Assembly (NCBI RefSeq): GCF_014839805.1
Contig: NC_051129.1
Coordinates: 4,778,920-4,842,919, forward strand
Reading direction: 5' to 3'
Origin: Manduca sexta
Taxonomy: Eukaryota; Arthropoda; Insecta; Lepidoptera; Sphingidae
Length of the DNA stretch: 64,000 bases
Both the position numbers and the translations under genes were made by a program. Every line of letters starts with the position of its first letter. Within the stretch, counting starts at the first letter, position 1. Under the pieces are notes generated by a model. It made no database searches and was not told the origin of the DNA. It worked only from the letters and a program-made list of their open reading frames with translations. Positions 1 through 13,300 of the stretch are shown in pieces.

Positions 1-344
1 CTTGTAATGTCTAACATCTACCTTCTTTTTCAATATATCATTTTGGATCTTGTAATGTCTAACATCTACCTTCTTTTTCAATATATCATTTTGGATCTTG
101 TAATGTCCAACATCTACCTTCTTTTTCAATATATCATTTTGGATCTTGTAATGTCCAACATCTACCTTCTTTTTCAATATATCATTTTGGATCTTGTAAT
201 GTCCAACATCTACCTTCTTTTTCAATATATCATTTTGGATCTTGTAATGTCCAACATCTACCTTCTTTTTCAATATATCATTTTGGATCTTGTAATGTCC
301 AACATCTACCTTCTTTTTCAATATATCATTTTGGATCTTGTAAT
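1..344. repeat. 48-bp minisatellite, about seven copies, cut by window edge
   Basis: A 48-base unit beginning CTTGTAATGTCTAACATC and ending TTTTGGAT is repeated head to tail about 7.2 times. The first two units read GTCTAACATC and the later ones GTCCAACATC; otherwise they are nearly identical, which points to recent expansion or homogenisation. Because 48 is a multiple of three and one frame has no stop, the array gives a long repetitive open frame with a 16-residue period. I treat this as a by-product of the repeat and not as a gene. The array starts at the window edge, so its true length is unknown. Confidence 0.95.
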
Positions 345-3300
345 TGTTCCTTCTTTGCAAAGACAACCATATTTATGTGTCATTGACACATGATAATTAC
401 TGTATTTTGTATGATGTATTGTAAAATGTACATAGATAGACATGATTGCTGTCACAGAATGATAAATCATATAATTACACCAATTACACTTATTGACATA
501 ATCAATAGAGGGTAGTTCACATTTCTAGCACAAGGCTGAACACTAAGTTCGTGTCAGTTCACCGTTCCAGAATCTAGTACCTGAGTAAGTAAAGCCAACT
601 GAAATATCTCAAATTACCCTGGCGAACCGGATTTCGAAACTCGGGCGCAGAACGTGCGCACAATGCAATCGAATATGAATGTGGCGTTTTACTCACGACT
701 TGCGGTTGAATTAGTTGATAGGGTAATTGATGACCGTCGCGAGTTAACAGAATTTATTTTAGAGCTACTCTGTCTAGTTATTGATGGTGAATGTCGAAAA
801 TTAGGTTTTATTTATTAGGTTTCGGTCGCCGCTTCGCTTTCGTATAGTGGTCTAAATAAAAGTAGTCTATAGCACGTAGAGTTATAGACTATTAGGAAAA
901 AAATGGAATTGGTAATTTCAAAGGATAATGCGGTAAACAATGTATTAATTTTTGAGTCGAAAAATGACGATAATAGATAAATAAATGGGTTCAAAATCTG
1001 AATACCTTCGCAAAATAAAATATTATGTTTGTTATAAATTATTTTGGTTCGTTTACTTAAGTTTCCTAGTGTGTCTTGTAAACGCGTTGTTTCAATAAAA
1101 TAACTATATCGTTTAAAGGTTTTGATGGAACAATATAGCTATAGGCTAATATGGGCGACGCCGGTATATTTGAAGTTTGTATTGCGGTTAAATAAATAAT
1201 AATGGATATTACTATGAACTCTTACGTAATGACCATAAAAACGTTATGGTTATTTGAGTGCTACAACAACAAAAACAAAGGGCCATTATTATAATTAAAT
1301 ACAATTAGATACATACGAAATTTAGTATTATGAGTAACAAAGACGAAATCACAAAGCTTCAAATGACACGAACACTCGATAAGATATTCGTAAGTAGTAT
1401 TTAAATACCCAACAATAATATAGTTTTTTTACACCTAACTTTCTTCGAAAGAATGATATTAGAAAACCCATAAGCTCAAGCAATCGAAACTGGAATTTCC
1501 GAAGTAGGCGTTTACGTAAAATATTTATGAAGTGAATGCGCTGTACTGCCTTCGTAAATTAACTATTCAAACGTAACACACGGGGGAGACCAAAGGCTAT
1601 CGTACCAACCCCAGTATGCATGTAGAATTCTACGTTCCCTTACAGTAAAGTAGGGCATTTGTCATACATCACTGCCCAACCATTAGAATGCTTATTAATG
1701 CTTACAATAAGGTTTTAATTAACAGAAACGTTTAAGAATTAGCTCGAATAAATTAACGCGCGATAAAAATTTAAGACAAGATTGGAAAAAGACATGTCGC
1801 TACATGTGAATCTAAAAGTATAGAACATTCTCAGAAATGATTTTTATTTCCCTCACAATTTTCTCGAATAAATCCTGAGGGCAGTCTGTGTACTCGCTTA
1901 CCCGAATGTCAATATTAGGCGCTGACACAGCGAACACGTGTGCCGATATTGGACACGGAGGGAAAATAAAGAGTGAATGGAGTACAAATAGTTCGTTCAT
2001 TTTGTGTTTCTAGTTTAGTTTTCAATTGTTTTTATTGAGTTCACTGCAAATTCCAATGTAAATGAGTATTGATTTTCGGTGCAGCGATCGGCGTTTTAAC
2101 CAAATAAGTTTCCTCGTGTTATCAATGGGCCATTGTTGCATTAATCAATAATATTATCTTTTTTATTTCCGCCCGTTTATTTTTTTCCTGCGATGATTAT
2201 AAAATAGGATCTGCATCCTTAAGAATAGTGGCCATTATTGTAGAAACAATTGAGTAAAGTAATTCCAAATCTAAGGTGTCCTCTATAAACAAACTCACAA
2301 ATATTACCTCTTTCTAATTACTTATTACTAAATTACTAAGTATAAAACATCATTACAACAAATTTACATTTCTATCGCAAAATTTGTTGTAGTCACAATG
2401 ACCACCAAGTTTCAGTCACGGCTTTCAGACTCGTTATTACTTATCCTTGCAACAAGTATATATTACAAAGGATCGTGTGTCCGTCCGCCACGCACCACTA
2501 CCTCGATATCACGATCAACTGTCACTTTGACACGTGCTTGGTTAATTATTTGATCTGCAATCAGAAAAGTGTACGGTGGGATCTAAATTTGGGGCCTGCG
2601 CGTCATCCATCAGCAAAATTCAACTTACAACTAAAGTAGTTAAGCGTGGGCCACTTACTTGTTTCTCATCAATTACTTTGCTTTTGCCAAATTAGACCAA
2701 CTTGGCGGGCTGGTTTCTTCGAAGGAGTGACAGGAGTTTTCTGCTACTCGATCGTACACCTACGAAACGATTACACCTATTTATTTTTATTTGGACACCG
2801 CAAAGTGACCTCCGTGCACCTGGTGGTAAGTGGGGTCCAATAAAACGACGAGAGATGATTACCCCTCGACAGTCGACACGATTATGCCGCCCTGTTGGAA
2901 CCGGATATACACAGGCTGATCCCGGAACGCGACATACTTACGTGGGCCACTATGATTGGTTTTAAAATCTCGTGTACGGTGGTCGCTTTCAGGGTGGATA
3001 TAAAATTTATCCTACCCCCAGCAAATGTAGCGTTATAGCGACTTCTGAGAAAATAAGAGTTCCTTCAAACAGCGTATTATAAGCACTGTTATATTTCAAG
3101 GATATTGTTGCCAGGTCATGACTGTTATGAGACTTGAAGTCAGTCCTGAGTGAGAGTGTCTCACGGTGACAAGCAACTACAGTGCCTTACAATACTTTAT
3201 ATTCTAAAACTTTAGGGCCATGCCTGAGATGCATTTGTACTATCGTCAACGCTAACAATTTATGTATAAGAATGACATAGCGACAGACTTATAGTTCGGA

Positions 3301-3944
3301 AATGTTATTCTCACACATTATTTTGTTTTCATTTAGCGTAAACGATTGTAAAAATATCGTTATTAATAGGTAACAATTAAACAGTAACTCTTCTGTAAAA
3401 ATATTTTCCCGCTCCAATTTCTAAACTATTTTATGTTCTAATGAAAACGTAACTATTAAACTATAAATAACAACTACCTGATTACTCAAATTACCTTAAA
3501 CATGTCGGCAATAAACCTAAAACCTAATTTCTCTGTGAACTGACCTGAAATACTAGTTTTATAAACAAAATGAATAAACTAAACATCGCATTATTAACAT
3601 AAACACGCCTTAAAACATGTAGATGAATATCTCAGATTTCCCTCGCTTCGAATTGTTTCTTACAATCTGTAATATAATATTTATCGTGTAAAGTACTTCT
3701 GCAAACTCGTAATAAATATTTAAATTTTAAAGAGTTATCTTCTGAATACTTTATTTGGAAATTGGAAATTAGAGGAATGATCGAGATAACAGTTTCTTTT
3801 CCAAGTTCAGGACAAAATTGGGAAGTATTTCATTTTGTGAAGATTGTGTTCATTAATCATGTAAAATCGTCTATAAATCTATTCAAAAAATAAAATTCAA
3901 TGGTAGGTTTAATTTAATTCTTTTGATAAGAATTGTTGTTATAT

Positions 3945-4370
3945 TATCATTTATTTATTTATTAGCACTGCCACATTATACATATAATAACAGTTCACTA
4001 AGTTACACTAGTATTAAATAATAATTATAGTTACTAATATGTACAAGTACAGCATAAATAATATTCGCTACAGAACTCAGCGAGTAGCATACTTTTATGA
4101 GACCTCAAGACGGTTCTCGGACCTTAAGACGGACCTCAAGACGACTCGTTTCTCTCTTTATTGTTTTATGTATTTTTACATCTTTTAGTTTTTAACACAT
4201 ATAGTAAGTAAGATATATTCTGATATTGAAGACCATGGCTGTGTATTTGCAACTCCTTAGGGAGTTACGGCCTCAGTATGACCAACACAACCACGTGCCC
4301 TTTGTTTATTAATCTACCATTCCTGAGGCTTTGCACTCGTATGGGCATTTAAATTTTATTTCTATCTATT
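3945..4370 (-). mobile_element. Possible 3' tail of a non-LTR retrotransposon, reverse orientation
   Basis: On the minus strand this stretch ends in GTGCTAATAAATAAATAAAT, a short tandem tail like those that end CR1/Jockey-type LINEs in insects. The upstream part contains a short inverted motif (CTCCTTAGGGAG, near 4252-4263). No reverse transcriptase residues are readable, so the call rests on the tail alone. Confidence 0.3.
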
Positions 4371-6369
4371 TTGCGAAATGAATGAAATGCTCTAATCAGG
4401 AATAAAACATTTAATTGTATTTTTTTATCTGTATCATGTACTGTAGGTAATACGTTAAACTGACTTTCAAAAGAGCAACAATAGTTTCTTGCCCGGTCTT
4501 TTTAGTCAGAACTGCTTTCCGAACTCGTGGTAGTTGATGTTGACAGAATCTAAATAATGAATAACATTTTACAGGTCTAAATAAATTATTCAATTTCACC
4601 TACATGAAGAGATAAGCAGCAGCTTGCCAGTTTGTGTTATACATAATATGTATAAGCAAAATTAATTAAAATTACAAAACACTGCATCATGCATTATATT
4701 TCCTTACACTACAATCACATTCATACGTTACAATTACCTTTGAAATAGAAAGCAAGAATCACAAACTTATGAGAAAATCAGAAAAATGAACCAAATTTTC
4801 AAAAGTTTACTGTGAGTTTTTCGAACAATCGATAAGGCCTAAAAACTTGATGCTATTGTTAAACGGAAATAGCGCTTTAATTAACTCAGTACTGATAACT
4901 GTTTCCTGGGCCCGCGATATCACGCCCCTACAAAATTATAATCGTCCATGTTCTACGTCACATGTCATTTGAAACTCGCAATTGGCCGCTTCCTTCCCTT
5001 TCTATTTGACGTTGTGGGTCTGTGACAGGTTGTGTTTCCGCTGCTTTTTATTGGCATTGGATACTTCTATTATTATCGGTTGATAATGTCTAGGTTTCTT
5101 TGTCATTCTTGAGGTAAGTTTTTACAAAAAATAACCCGATATTATTTCTGATCTTGCTAAGTTGATTTGAAGTTTTGAAGGAAATAAAAAATGGATTTTG
5201 TACATGATAAAATTTCTATCAGATGGCCAGATGATTTGTCTTGGATATCATATGAAAATATACTGTCTAAACTACAATAAATATAAAAAAAATGTTCTAA
5301 AATAACGCTTTTGTGTATTTTTTTTATACTCATAAACGGTATAAGGTTAAAAAAACTACAGTAAAAACAAAAAACTGTAAAAACTAAGACTACGTGAGCA
5401 AACGTTGTGTCTAACAAATTGAATTTGGATTGTATTTCATTGTATATGGTCTAGAGTCGTCATTGAAAGCGACAATGGTACTGTGTGACGCGAATTATAA
5501 ACTTTGTCACACGTTTAATTTGATTGAACGTGACGAAGTTAATAACTATTGTTATGAAGTTCAGTAAGTAAATGCTAATATTAATTGTTAATTTAGAGAA
5601 ATTAGAGACTATAGTAATCGATTTTAAAGCCGTTGATATAACTTATTACAGTTATTTACTGATTTATGATGATCTGATGAATGTATTCACCTCCTCGAAG
5701 AACGAAGTGTTCGAATCTATAATAATTACATTAAGGATATATTGCAGGACGATAACTAGATCCGCATCAAAAAGATACTGCATTATTATCTAAGATCCGG
5801 CATATAGCTATTCGAATAAATATGATTATTGTATCAGAAACTTTATAGCTGAAGAACTACCCAATTCTACAAATAGCGAAAAAACCACAACGTTTATTGT
5901 AATAACCGATCGCACAGAACACATCCGTAATAAAAAAACATCCGCGACACGGCTTGTTAGTCAATAACTGCCCTACAATAGAATATAACGTTCAGAGAGC
6001 ACTAGTTATTCAATTTTGTGGCCCCGTAATTTGCTTGATATCAATGAACTTCTAGGTAGATAGAATTATGTGATGAACTCCTGAAAGGTCGTCGACTAGT
6101 CGGTAACGTTGGGTAGTCGTAGTAGGAATACTGGCCTGGATGTGGACTTGTGGATGTAGTTATTGTTCAGGGATATAATATAAACAAAAACCTATTTATT
6201 GTTAATATAGCGAGCGTAATTTGGTGTCAGTGAAAGATTAAAACAAAGGTTAAATTTGTTGAAATTATAGTAGATATTTTTTGTGCTACGCTAGCTTTTA
6301 TCCTTTTTGGCATAAATGTATGAATACAATATTTGTTATTATCCGAATAATAGGCAACAGAGAAATGTC

Positions 6370-6905
6370 AAGCAATATCTACTCCTCCTACTTACTTATC
6401 CTCCAACTTCCAATACCTCTGTAATAGCCACGATAGGAATCTTCGCTCTTCTATCAATCTTCTCCTTAAATGTCCATGGCTCTAACTTCACTCACTCTTC
6501 TTTCGCTATCCAATCTATTCTTCTATGGAATTCACTCCCTCTCGAAATTAGAACGGCCACTTCTCGGCTTGCCTTCAAAGGACGGCAGCTTTGTTAAAGA
6601 AGCAGAAGAGTTATCACGTTAATTCTAAACTTTTATTATTAGTATGTACATAATATATATTTATGTATTTATAATCTGTATTTTATGTATTTATAATATT
6701 TCTTATATTCTGTTTGTATTTAATATAGTTATACATTATAGTTTTTTATGTATGTTTATGTATTATTAATTAATATCCATGATGCACCTACCTTATTTAT
6801 CTCTGCACCACCCCTTAGGTTGACTGGGAGAGAATGCCTTTGGCATTAAGTCCGCCGATATACATGTATGTATATGAAGTGTAAATAAATAAATAAATAA
6901 ATATC
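6370..6905 (+). mobile_element. 3' end of a non-LTR retrotransposon (LINE), truncated
   Basis: The frame ending near 6597 contains LLWNSLPLEIRTATSRLAFK. This matches the short conserved block after the reverse transcriptase in many LINE proteins (LWNSLP..IR....L..FK). The 3' untranslated part contains GGCATTAAGTCCGCC and ends in a run of AAAT/TAAA units (about 6882-6902). That 3' end is one I recognise from common insect LINE families. Nothing of the catalytic domain is present, so this is a 5'-truncated, inactive copy. Confidence 0.75.
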
Positions 6906-7184
6906 TGCAACTAATCTAAAAGCTACTTTAGTGTTTGCAACTAACGAGATCTCTGCAATGGAGCCATCTGAATTGTTCTTTACCCGAGCTCCATCCAACA
7001 TTTGTGTTATTTCTAAAAGTAAATCTACATTAACATTACGTGGTATATTACTCATTGTTGTCATTGTGTTTCTCACCCAAATAAGGAATATTATGTGGGT
7101 CTGGTTGTTTTGTGACAAACATTGTATATTATGTTTGTTGGAATTATTATTACATGGGTATTTATTAACCTATGAACAACACAC

Positions 7185-7272
7185 AGGCACGCCTTTTATC
7201 CTCGAAGGTATAAACAGAGGCATAACTGGTGCACCCATGTATCACCGTGCGTATTCCGTCCCATGATGTGAT
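7185..7272 (-). repeat. Fragment of dispersed SINE-like repeat B
   Basis: The stretch runs from TTTATCCTCGAAGG to CCCATGATGTGATAG. Similar blocks occur in the same orientation at 36712-36790 and in the opposite orientation at 18748-18915 and 21776-22080. It is a partial copy of one dispersed family. Confidence 0.6.
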
Positions 7273-8594
7273 AGTTATTGTATTTAATTAGGGTAACGAA
7301 TACTCTTCTTTTTTCAAATCAAAGGCTTTGTCGTTTATCAAATTTGTCTAGTCGTTTCCAAAACCGAAAAAAACGCTGCTGTTATAGCCACGTCCTTTTC
7401 TTAGGTTGTTCAAAAGCATAAGAAATATTGCCAAAATACTTCATAAAATTCTCTACTTCAAAAAACAATGTGAGATTTTTTTTTAATAATGTGACTTTGT
7501 GATTGTGCACGCCCGCAGCACTTTTCCAAATGAACAGCATTTCTCAACAGCGCGCCACGCAATGTCCGTAATTACTGCCATTTTATTTTGGGTCATTTTC
7601 TTTTAACTATATCAGTCTCTGAATTGTTGCATCCATTTGGGACCTTAATAAAAGTCGGAGACTAATTAGGGCTGCGTTTTAAAATTGGTTTTCTGGAAAA
7701 AATGAGCTATAAGTTATTGTAAACTGGCGCCTTTATGGTTGAATAGTCAGGGCGAGGCGCAACCAATGTCGACTTTATGTCACCAATCATAAATACCATG
7801 ATGCCATGGCCCACGTATCTATCGTCAAATAGAGCACAAATTCCAAAGCCCAGGTGTACTTTGATTCATACCTCATATTTTATCATTGGTCATTCGCACA
7901 CGTCATACAACTTGATGCTCGAGTGACGTGGGCATGAATTCCACATTGCCAGACTTATCTTTACACCCTGGTGCAATATTGACCATCTATACAAATAAAT
8001 AAAGTAGATTTTTCTATCATTTCTTAATACAATAAATGTGTGGTCTAATCTTCGTACCAGCTAACGTCATCAGATCTATAATTTCTTTGAGTGGTAGACG
8101 ACTTTAACTTTCAACCTGTAGAATATAATGCAGACGTTTTTATGACAATATAACATTTGGCACAAAACCTTATTACATTCATAATACAGACATTGCGTGT
8201 AGAAGTCAGTTAGGTCAGATTACCGTTAGAACAATTAATAATAGAACTGAATATCATTAGGTAAGAGACCCATGTCAAAAGTAGAATCCTTTTGACTCGG
8301 CGTATTTTGGAATGGAAAAGGCCCATTTCAGATCTTAGTTGCGATAGTTATTAAATTAAAACTACAATATTTTGTAATAAATTTCAGAACGGCAACTTCG
8401 TACAAGCCAGATCGCCTAAAACGGTTGTGTTGTTTCATTATGTCGTAAATACGTCTCGTTTGCCATCTAAACAAACGCACATGTGTCCCAAAAGTCCGAA
8501 AACATTCTGATATAAACACGCTACGAAAAAAATAAACACGTGCGAATAGAGTTGCCATGCTGTAAAGACCTGAGACATCTTTTATGTACTACTA

Positions 8595-8969
8595 CTAGCT
8601 GACCCGACAGACGTTGTCCCGTCTTAACTATGAGTTTGCAGCGCGCATTCTGTCAATTGTTGACAGTTATTTCAAACAATTAAATTCCCATAGAGACCTT
8701 AGATATGCAGGTTCCCTCACAATGTTTTCTTTCACCATTAAGGCAAGCGGTAATTCACAAAAAAACAGACCCAATTTTAGAAAAGTTAGAGGTGACAGTT
8801 ATATAAAATTAATATTTTCGTTAAGTTTTCTTAAATTTTCTGATTTTTTCTTCCATAAGATCCTTCTCCTGACAATAACAAACACATAAAAAAGAAGTGA
8901 AATCGGTCCAGCCGTTCACGCGTAACGGCGTGACCAAGGGAAATAAGGATTAATTTTTATATATATAGA
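8595..8969 (-). mobile_element. Short non-autonomous Helitron with intact termini (copy 1)
   Basis: Read on the minus strand, the element begins TCTATATATATA and ends GTCAGCTAG, and it sits exactly between a host A and a host T. TC at the 5' end, CTRR at the 3' end, insertion between A and T, and no target duplication are the hallmarks of Helitron rolling-circle transposons. It is 375 bp long and has no coding capacity. A shorter relative with the same ends lies at 48231-48487. Confidence 0.8.
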
Positions 8970-9858
8970 TAGGCCAATCGTCTCGCGTACAACACATTCG
9001 CATGTTGCGTGTGTGTTGTGTCTGAATAAACTTACGTCAGTCGTCATGACAACGCGTCAACAAAGTCATATATAGCATGATGTTTTTTAGCATCTATATA
9101 ATATACGTTTCTGTTATTATAATAAATTAAAACTTTTTTAACATTTAATTTCACCTCATTGCAAAGTTTCCGTAAGATTCTAATGAAAATTTATAACATT
9201 GAAGAACTTTACCAAATAATGTAAAATAAAATTATTTCGTATTTTAACGCCCTATTAAAAGCCTAATATACATTACTAAAATGGTTTCATGCTTCGTTGG
9301 CATCCGTCGTTTATTTTCGTTGCAGTCAACTATATTATTATTGTTAATTTATGAACTTATGTTAGTAAATTTCCGCACGAACGAACGCAAATTTTTGCAA
9401 ACATCAATCTTTCAACCTAATTTATATAACGCAGGCTCGGTTTTAGACTAAAACAGCTGAAATTTGAAACGCTTTTATCAAATTACGTTAGGCATAGTTC
9501 AGTGGTTTATGTGGTTCTGATATAAAATTTCTAAGCCTTTTAGTTTGAACGATCGTCTGATATTATGTATTTGAGTAAAGGACGTTTCTTGTTAAATGAT
9601 TTTAACGGATTCAATGTTAATCGACTATGAAACTAAAAGCGTCATAATGGCCAACGGTAGTGTGTCGCGATCCGTGATCAGCCTGTGTATATCGGGTTTA
9701 AAAAATGGCCGGCATAATTGTGTCGACTTGCGTGGGATAATCATCTCTAGTTAATTGAGAATATCTGTACTGTACTCTACGTGCCATCAGGGGCACTTTG
9801 ACGTGCACATATAGAAAAAACTTTTACATTTTTTAATTGTTTTTATATCTCTTTCCAG

Positions 9859-10123
9859 GAAACTAGTCGCACAATTCAGTAGAGAGGAGACATCGCTCCT
9901 AGTGCTACGTGTGATGGTCGGTCTGATCATCCTATACGACTGGGTCCACCCGTCCGGCGCCTTCTGCCGCTCCTCATCAGTGGACGTGAAGGGCTGCGTC
10001 AAGTTCCTGCAGCAGCAGCCGCCGACGAAGGCCGAGCCGCTGCTCAACGCCCTCAGGTACACCACCAAACATCTCAACCACCAGTCGACGCCAAAGAACA
10101 TCCGCAGCCTGCTAGCGGCGTGA
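9859..10123 (+). CDS. CYRI/FAM49 protein, last coding exon (partial gene)
   Basis: This exon follows a CTTTCCAG acceptor and encodes the C-terminal 87 residues of a CYRI (formerly FAM49) protein, ending at TGA 10121-10123. Diagnostic stretches are [20 protein letters not shown], then KGCVKFL and [13 protein letters not shown], which align without gaps to the end of animal CYRI proteins. CYRI binds active Rac1 and restrains the WAVE/SCAR complex, limiting Arp2/3-driven lamellipodia. The first exon base completes a split codon. I found no other CYRI exon in the 9.8 kb to the left, so the preceding intron must be longer than that. The Rac-binding N-terminal part lies outside the window. Insects usually have one CYRI gene, so I do not assign the vertebrate A or B symbol. 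Confidence 0.93.
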
Positions 10124-10357
10124 GGACAGCACTCGAGCCTTGCATGTTGCTGTGGGGAATGATTCGACAATAATTGTGGGGGGTTTCTCATCGGCACACC
10201 TTTATTTGCTGATATATTGCATGCTCTAAGTAGGTGTTAGCAAAATATATTTTAATAATCATTCGAAAATGCTCGTTTAGTTTATTCGTGTTTCTTTGAC
10301 ACCAACTTAAAGATTTATTATACCTTTGTAAATGTGTAGTCGATTGCTCATATTCTA

Positions 10358-10363
10358 AATAAA
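10358..10363 (+). terminator. Poly(A) signal AATAAA for the CYRI gene
   Basis: This is the first canonical AATAAA after the CYRI stop codon, about 235 bases downstream. Further AATAAA motifs lie downstream (for example near 10780), so longer 3' UTR forms are possible. Confidence 0.5.
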
Positions 10364-13300
10364 CTATGTATTATAATAACATAATGTATAACATATTTCT
10401 ATTTTGGGAAACTATACGTTTGTTTCATAAATACGCTAGCTTTTAAAGCATAATTTAATGTTGAGAAAAAGGTCCCTATACCCACTCAATGCAAGGTCAC
10501 GTCACCACAACAAACGATACAGTCGCAAAGTGAATTAGATTTTATAAACAGACTCTAGGGAGGCTTAGGTGTCCTAATATACTTAAGGAAAAAGTATTAT
10601 AATATGTTGTATTTACTGTATGAAAATTCTCTTGGAATTTTATTGATTGGTTACCACATCATTAAATTATGTGATTTGTACAATAATTATTGTTATTGTT
10701 GTTCTGACAAGGTAATGTGCTTTGTTGCATAAATATAGGGTTTAAAAATACAATGGAATAGTGAATATATTTTACCAATAAAGCATCATTGTCTTCAAGG
10801 AACATTATTATCTTAGGTCCCAGTGTTTGTTTGTAACATTGCGTGAATAAGTTTATTCAAACAGTTTTGATGTTTATAATATTGTGTAACGTTTAAAGTA
10901 TTTACTTCCAAAGAATTTTTTAAAATTTATTATATTCGTTCATGACATCGATGATACGTTTTAATTTTTTCAAAAAGACTGAAATCAACTTCACAGAATA
11001 GAAGATATTTTGATAACTATCACCCAAATACACGATACCATTCGAAGTCTGAAACGTAACGTCGAAGAAAGTGAATCGGTCTTGAAGCCTTTTTCAAATT
11101 ATTATAAATGTTAAGTAATTCGTATAACAATGTTGAATTTATGCGTGCACCACTGCCTTGATGTTGACTAACGTTTTAAATTGAATTTATATGTACGATA
11201 TGTTTCATTGTGTATAGAACGGCATGTATACTGTATATACAATTTTACATGTATAAGAAGTAAATATTTCTGGATGCGAAATGTAGATCAAAGAAAATGT
11301 ACGAAATGAGTTTGGCTTATATTATTTCCTACAATACGAGAAATGAAATGGGTATAATTGTTAATGACTATTTTATATTGGGACGAGGGATGAGCCAAAA
11401 CAAAATGTGTTAATTTGAGATTTGTCAACTTTATTTCTTTTGTGAGGCTTGAATTACGAACGGCCGTTAAAAATGTTCTAAATTTAATATCCGTTCTAAT
11501 TTTGAAAATATACCAATCATAAGTCAGAAATAATTCTAAGCATATCAATAAACGACATTTTAATTGACTTTACTACGCCTCTACAATCTACTTACTTATA
11601 CTATTACTACTATTGATTTTGATTCGACAATCTTAAATATTTATAATCCTGGTGGACAATCTTTTCTGACTCGTAGCCTCTGCAGTAGTAACATCTCCGA
11701 CCTATATAAAATAGGCATTAATTTATATATTATCCATCACAAGTAATTTGCATCATGGATATTAATAAATGTTTTAAAAAGCCGCTAAATACGCTCAAAA
11801 CGTAATATACCATTATATATTGTTATTTTAACATCATAATTAGAATAATCTTTATATTAGACTAGAATATGTTTTAGATTTTATAGCGCACTAATTTACA
11901 TTTTATGATAATTGTGATTATTCTCTACACTTCAGATATCTTTATGAAAAAAATATATTTATTAGTAATGTTACTTTGGAATTGGATAAGGAAAGATAAG
12001 AAAACATCTGCAATGTATGGAGTGGAATCTTAGTTCAACCCGTTACTTTTCTAACTCTAGCATGAATATTGTTTATTGATAAGTTTATTAAATTTATATG
12101 AATCTTTAATATACCTGTCGTTATATCACTAAAGCACAAACTTCTCCTTTATGTAGAGAACTTAGCGTTAATTGTCATGTTAGTATAGTTAGGATTACGC
12201 ACAACCGCACATTGTAATGATTATCGTACAACCCACTTTGTAATGTCCTCGTGTATGCCCGTAGAGCCTATCCACGTGATAGAGGCACGAGTCGTGAGCA
12301 CACTCGTGATTGGTCAGTTTGGCGACCGACGCGTCGACGTTCCACGCGATTGGTTCCTTAGTCGAAGCTCGATTTCTATTGGCTTATATTTGACTACACT
12401 GTAAATCTGTGTTCATGACTTGTGCCGTTTATTAAATCGTACACTCCGAATTGCATTTATAGTATGGAATTGATTGTGAATTGATAAACATGATAACAGA
12501 AAATTGTCACTGCCCTAAAATTTTGTATCCTATTTTTTTATACATAAGTGTTTAATACAAATTAATATTTGCTAATAAACTCCATGTTGAGTATAAGCAT
12601 TGGAAGAGTGTAATTAGAGATGGCAAAATGAATGCTTTATGAATGTAGAGGTTATGATATAGAAATGGTTGGCTAGTAAGCCGTTACGAATGTTATACGT
12701 AGTGAAAAGGCGTTATGAAAACAATATTTATTTGTATAATACCGAGTTTATACTTATATGAGTTAGGTCAAATGTTTAGCAAATTCTTCTCAAGTTAATA
12801 GAAAATGCAAATTGTGTTTATTGAAGTTGTTGTTTGCGTTATATAACAATGCAATAATTCTGTTAATCATTTATTGCGGTAATGTATAAACTTATTTTCC
12901 TTAGTCGTCATTTATTTATTGTATATAAACACACACCAAAGTTATATAGTAATAAATAATCTAATAGATTCTTGTAAGAAGTTGTTTCATTATAAACCTT
13001 ATTATCAGTGTTTTAAACTTCTAGTTGGTTTTTACTTAACAAATCCTCATCGATATGGATTTTAAATTTAGATTCATAGCTGCGATTGTAATGAAACGAT
13101 AGCTACTCTTGGAATGTCGCAAACTACATTCTCAATGAAGGACAAAAATTTCGTAATAACTAATTTATTAGAGTTGACCAATAAATGTTTTGGGAACTAG
13201 ATGCATAAGACGATTTCACTAAATATATTTATATTGTTATGTTTGTACAACAGCCGTCATTTCACATAAGTACCGGTAAGCTAAACATTAAATTACTTCT

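Larger units (their letters stand above)
345..9858. other. Non-coding stretch left of the CYRI terminal exon (probably intron)
   Basis: I see no exon of a recognisable protein here. The region is AT-rich and probably lies within a long intron of the CYRI gene whose last exon starts at 9859. It holds a LINE 3' end (about 6370-6905), a possible reverse-orientation LINE tail (about 3945-4370, starting with an ATTT repeat), a SINE-like fragment (7185-7272) and a Helitron (8595-8969). Around 4900-5113 there is promoter-like sequence followed by a consensus splice donor. Short open frames at 1812-2000, 2646-2965 and 5157-5417 match no family I recognise. Confidence 0.5.

Noticed and set aside
7..393. 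128-codon repetitive open frame at the left edge
   Set aside because: It is the minisatellite read in its one stop-free frame; it has no domain and no promoter context.
2646..2965. Two overlapping frames of 65 and 87 codons, considered as a CYRI exon or transposon protein
   Set aside because: Neither resembles CYRI or any protein I know, and there is no supporting splice context.
9787..10197. 136-codon minus-strand frame over the CYRI exon
   Set aside because: It is the antisense shadow of the conserved CYRI coding exon.
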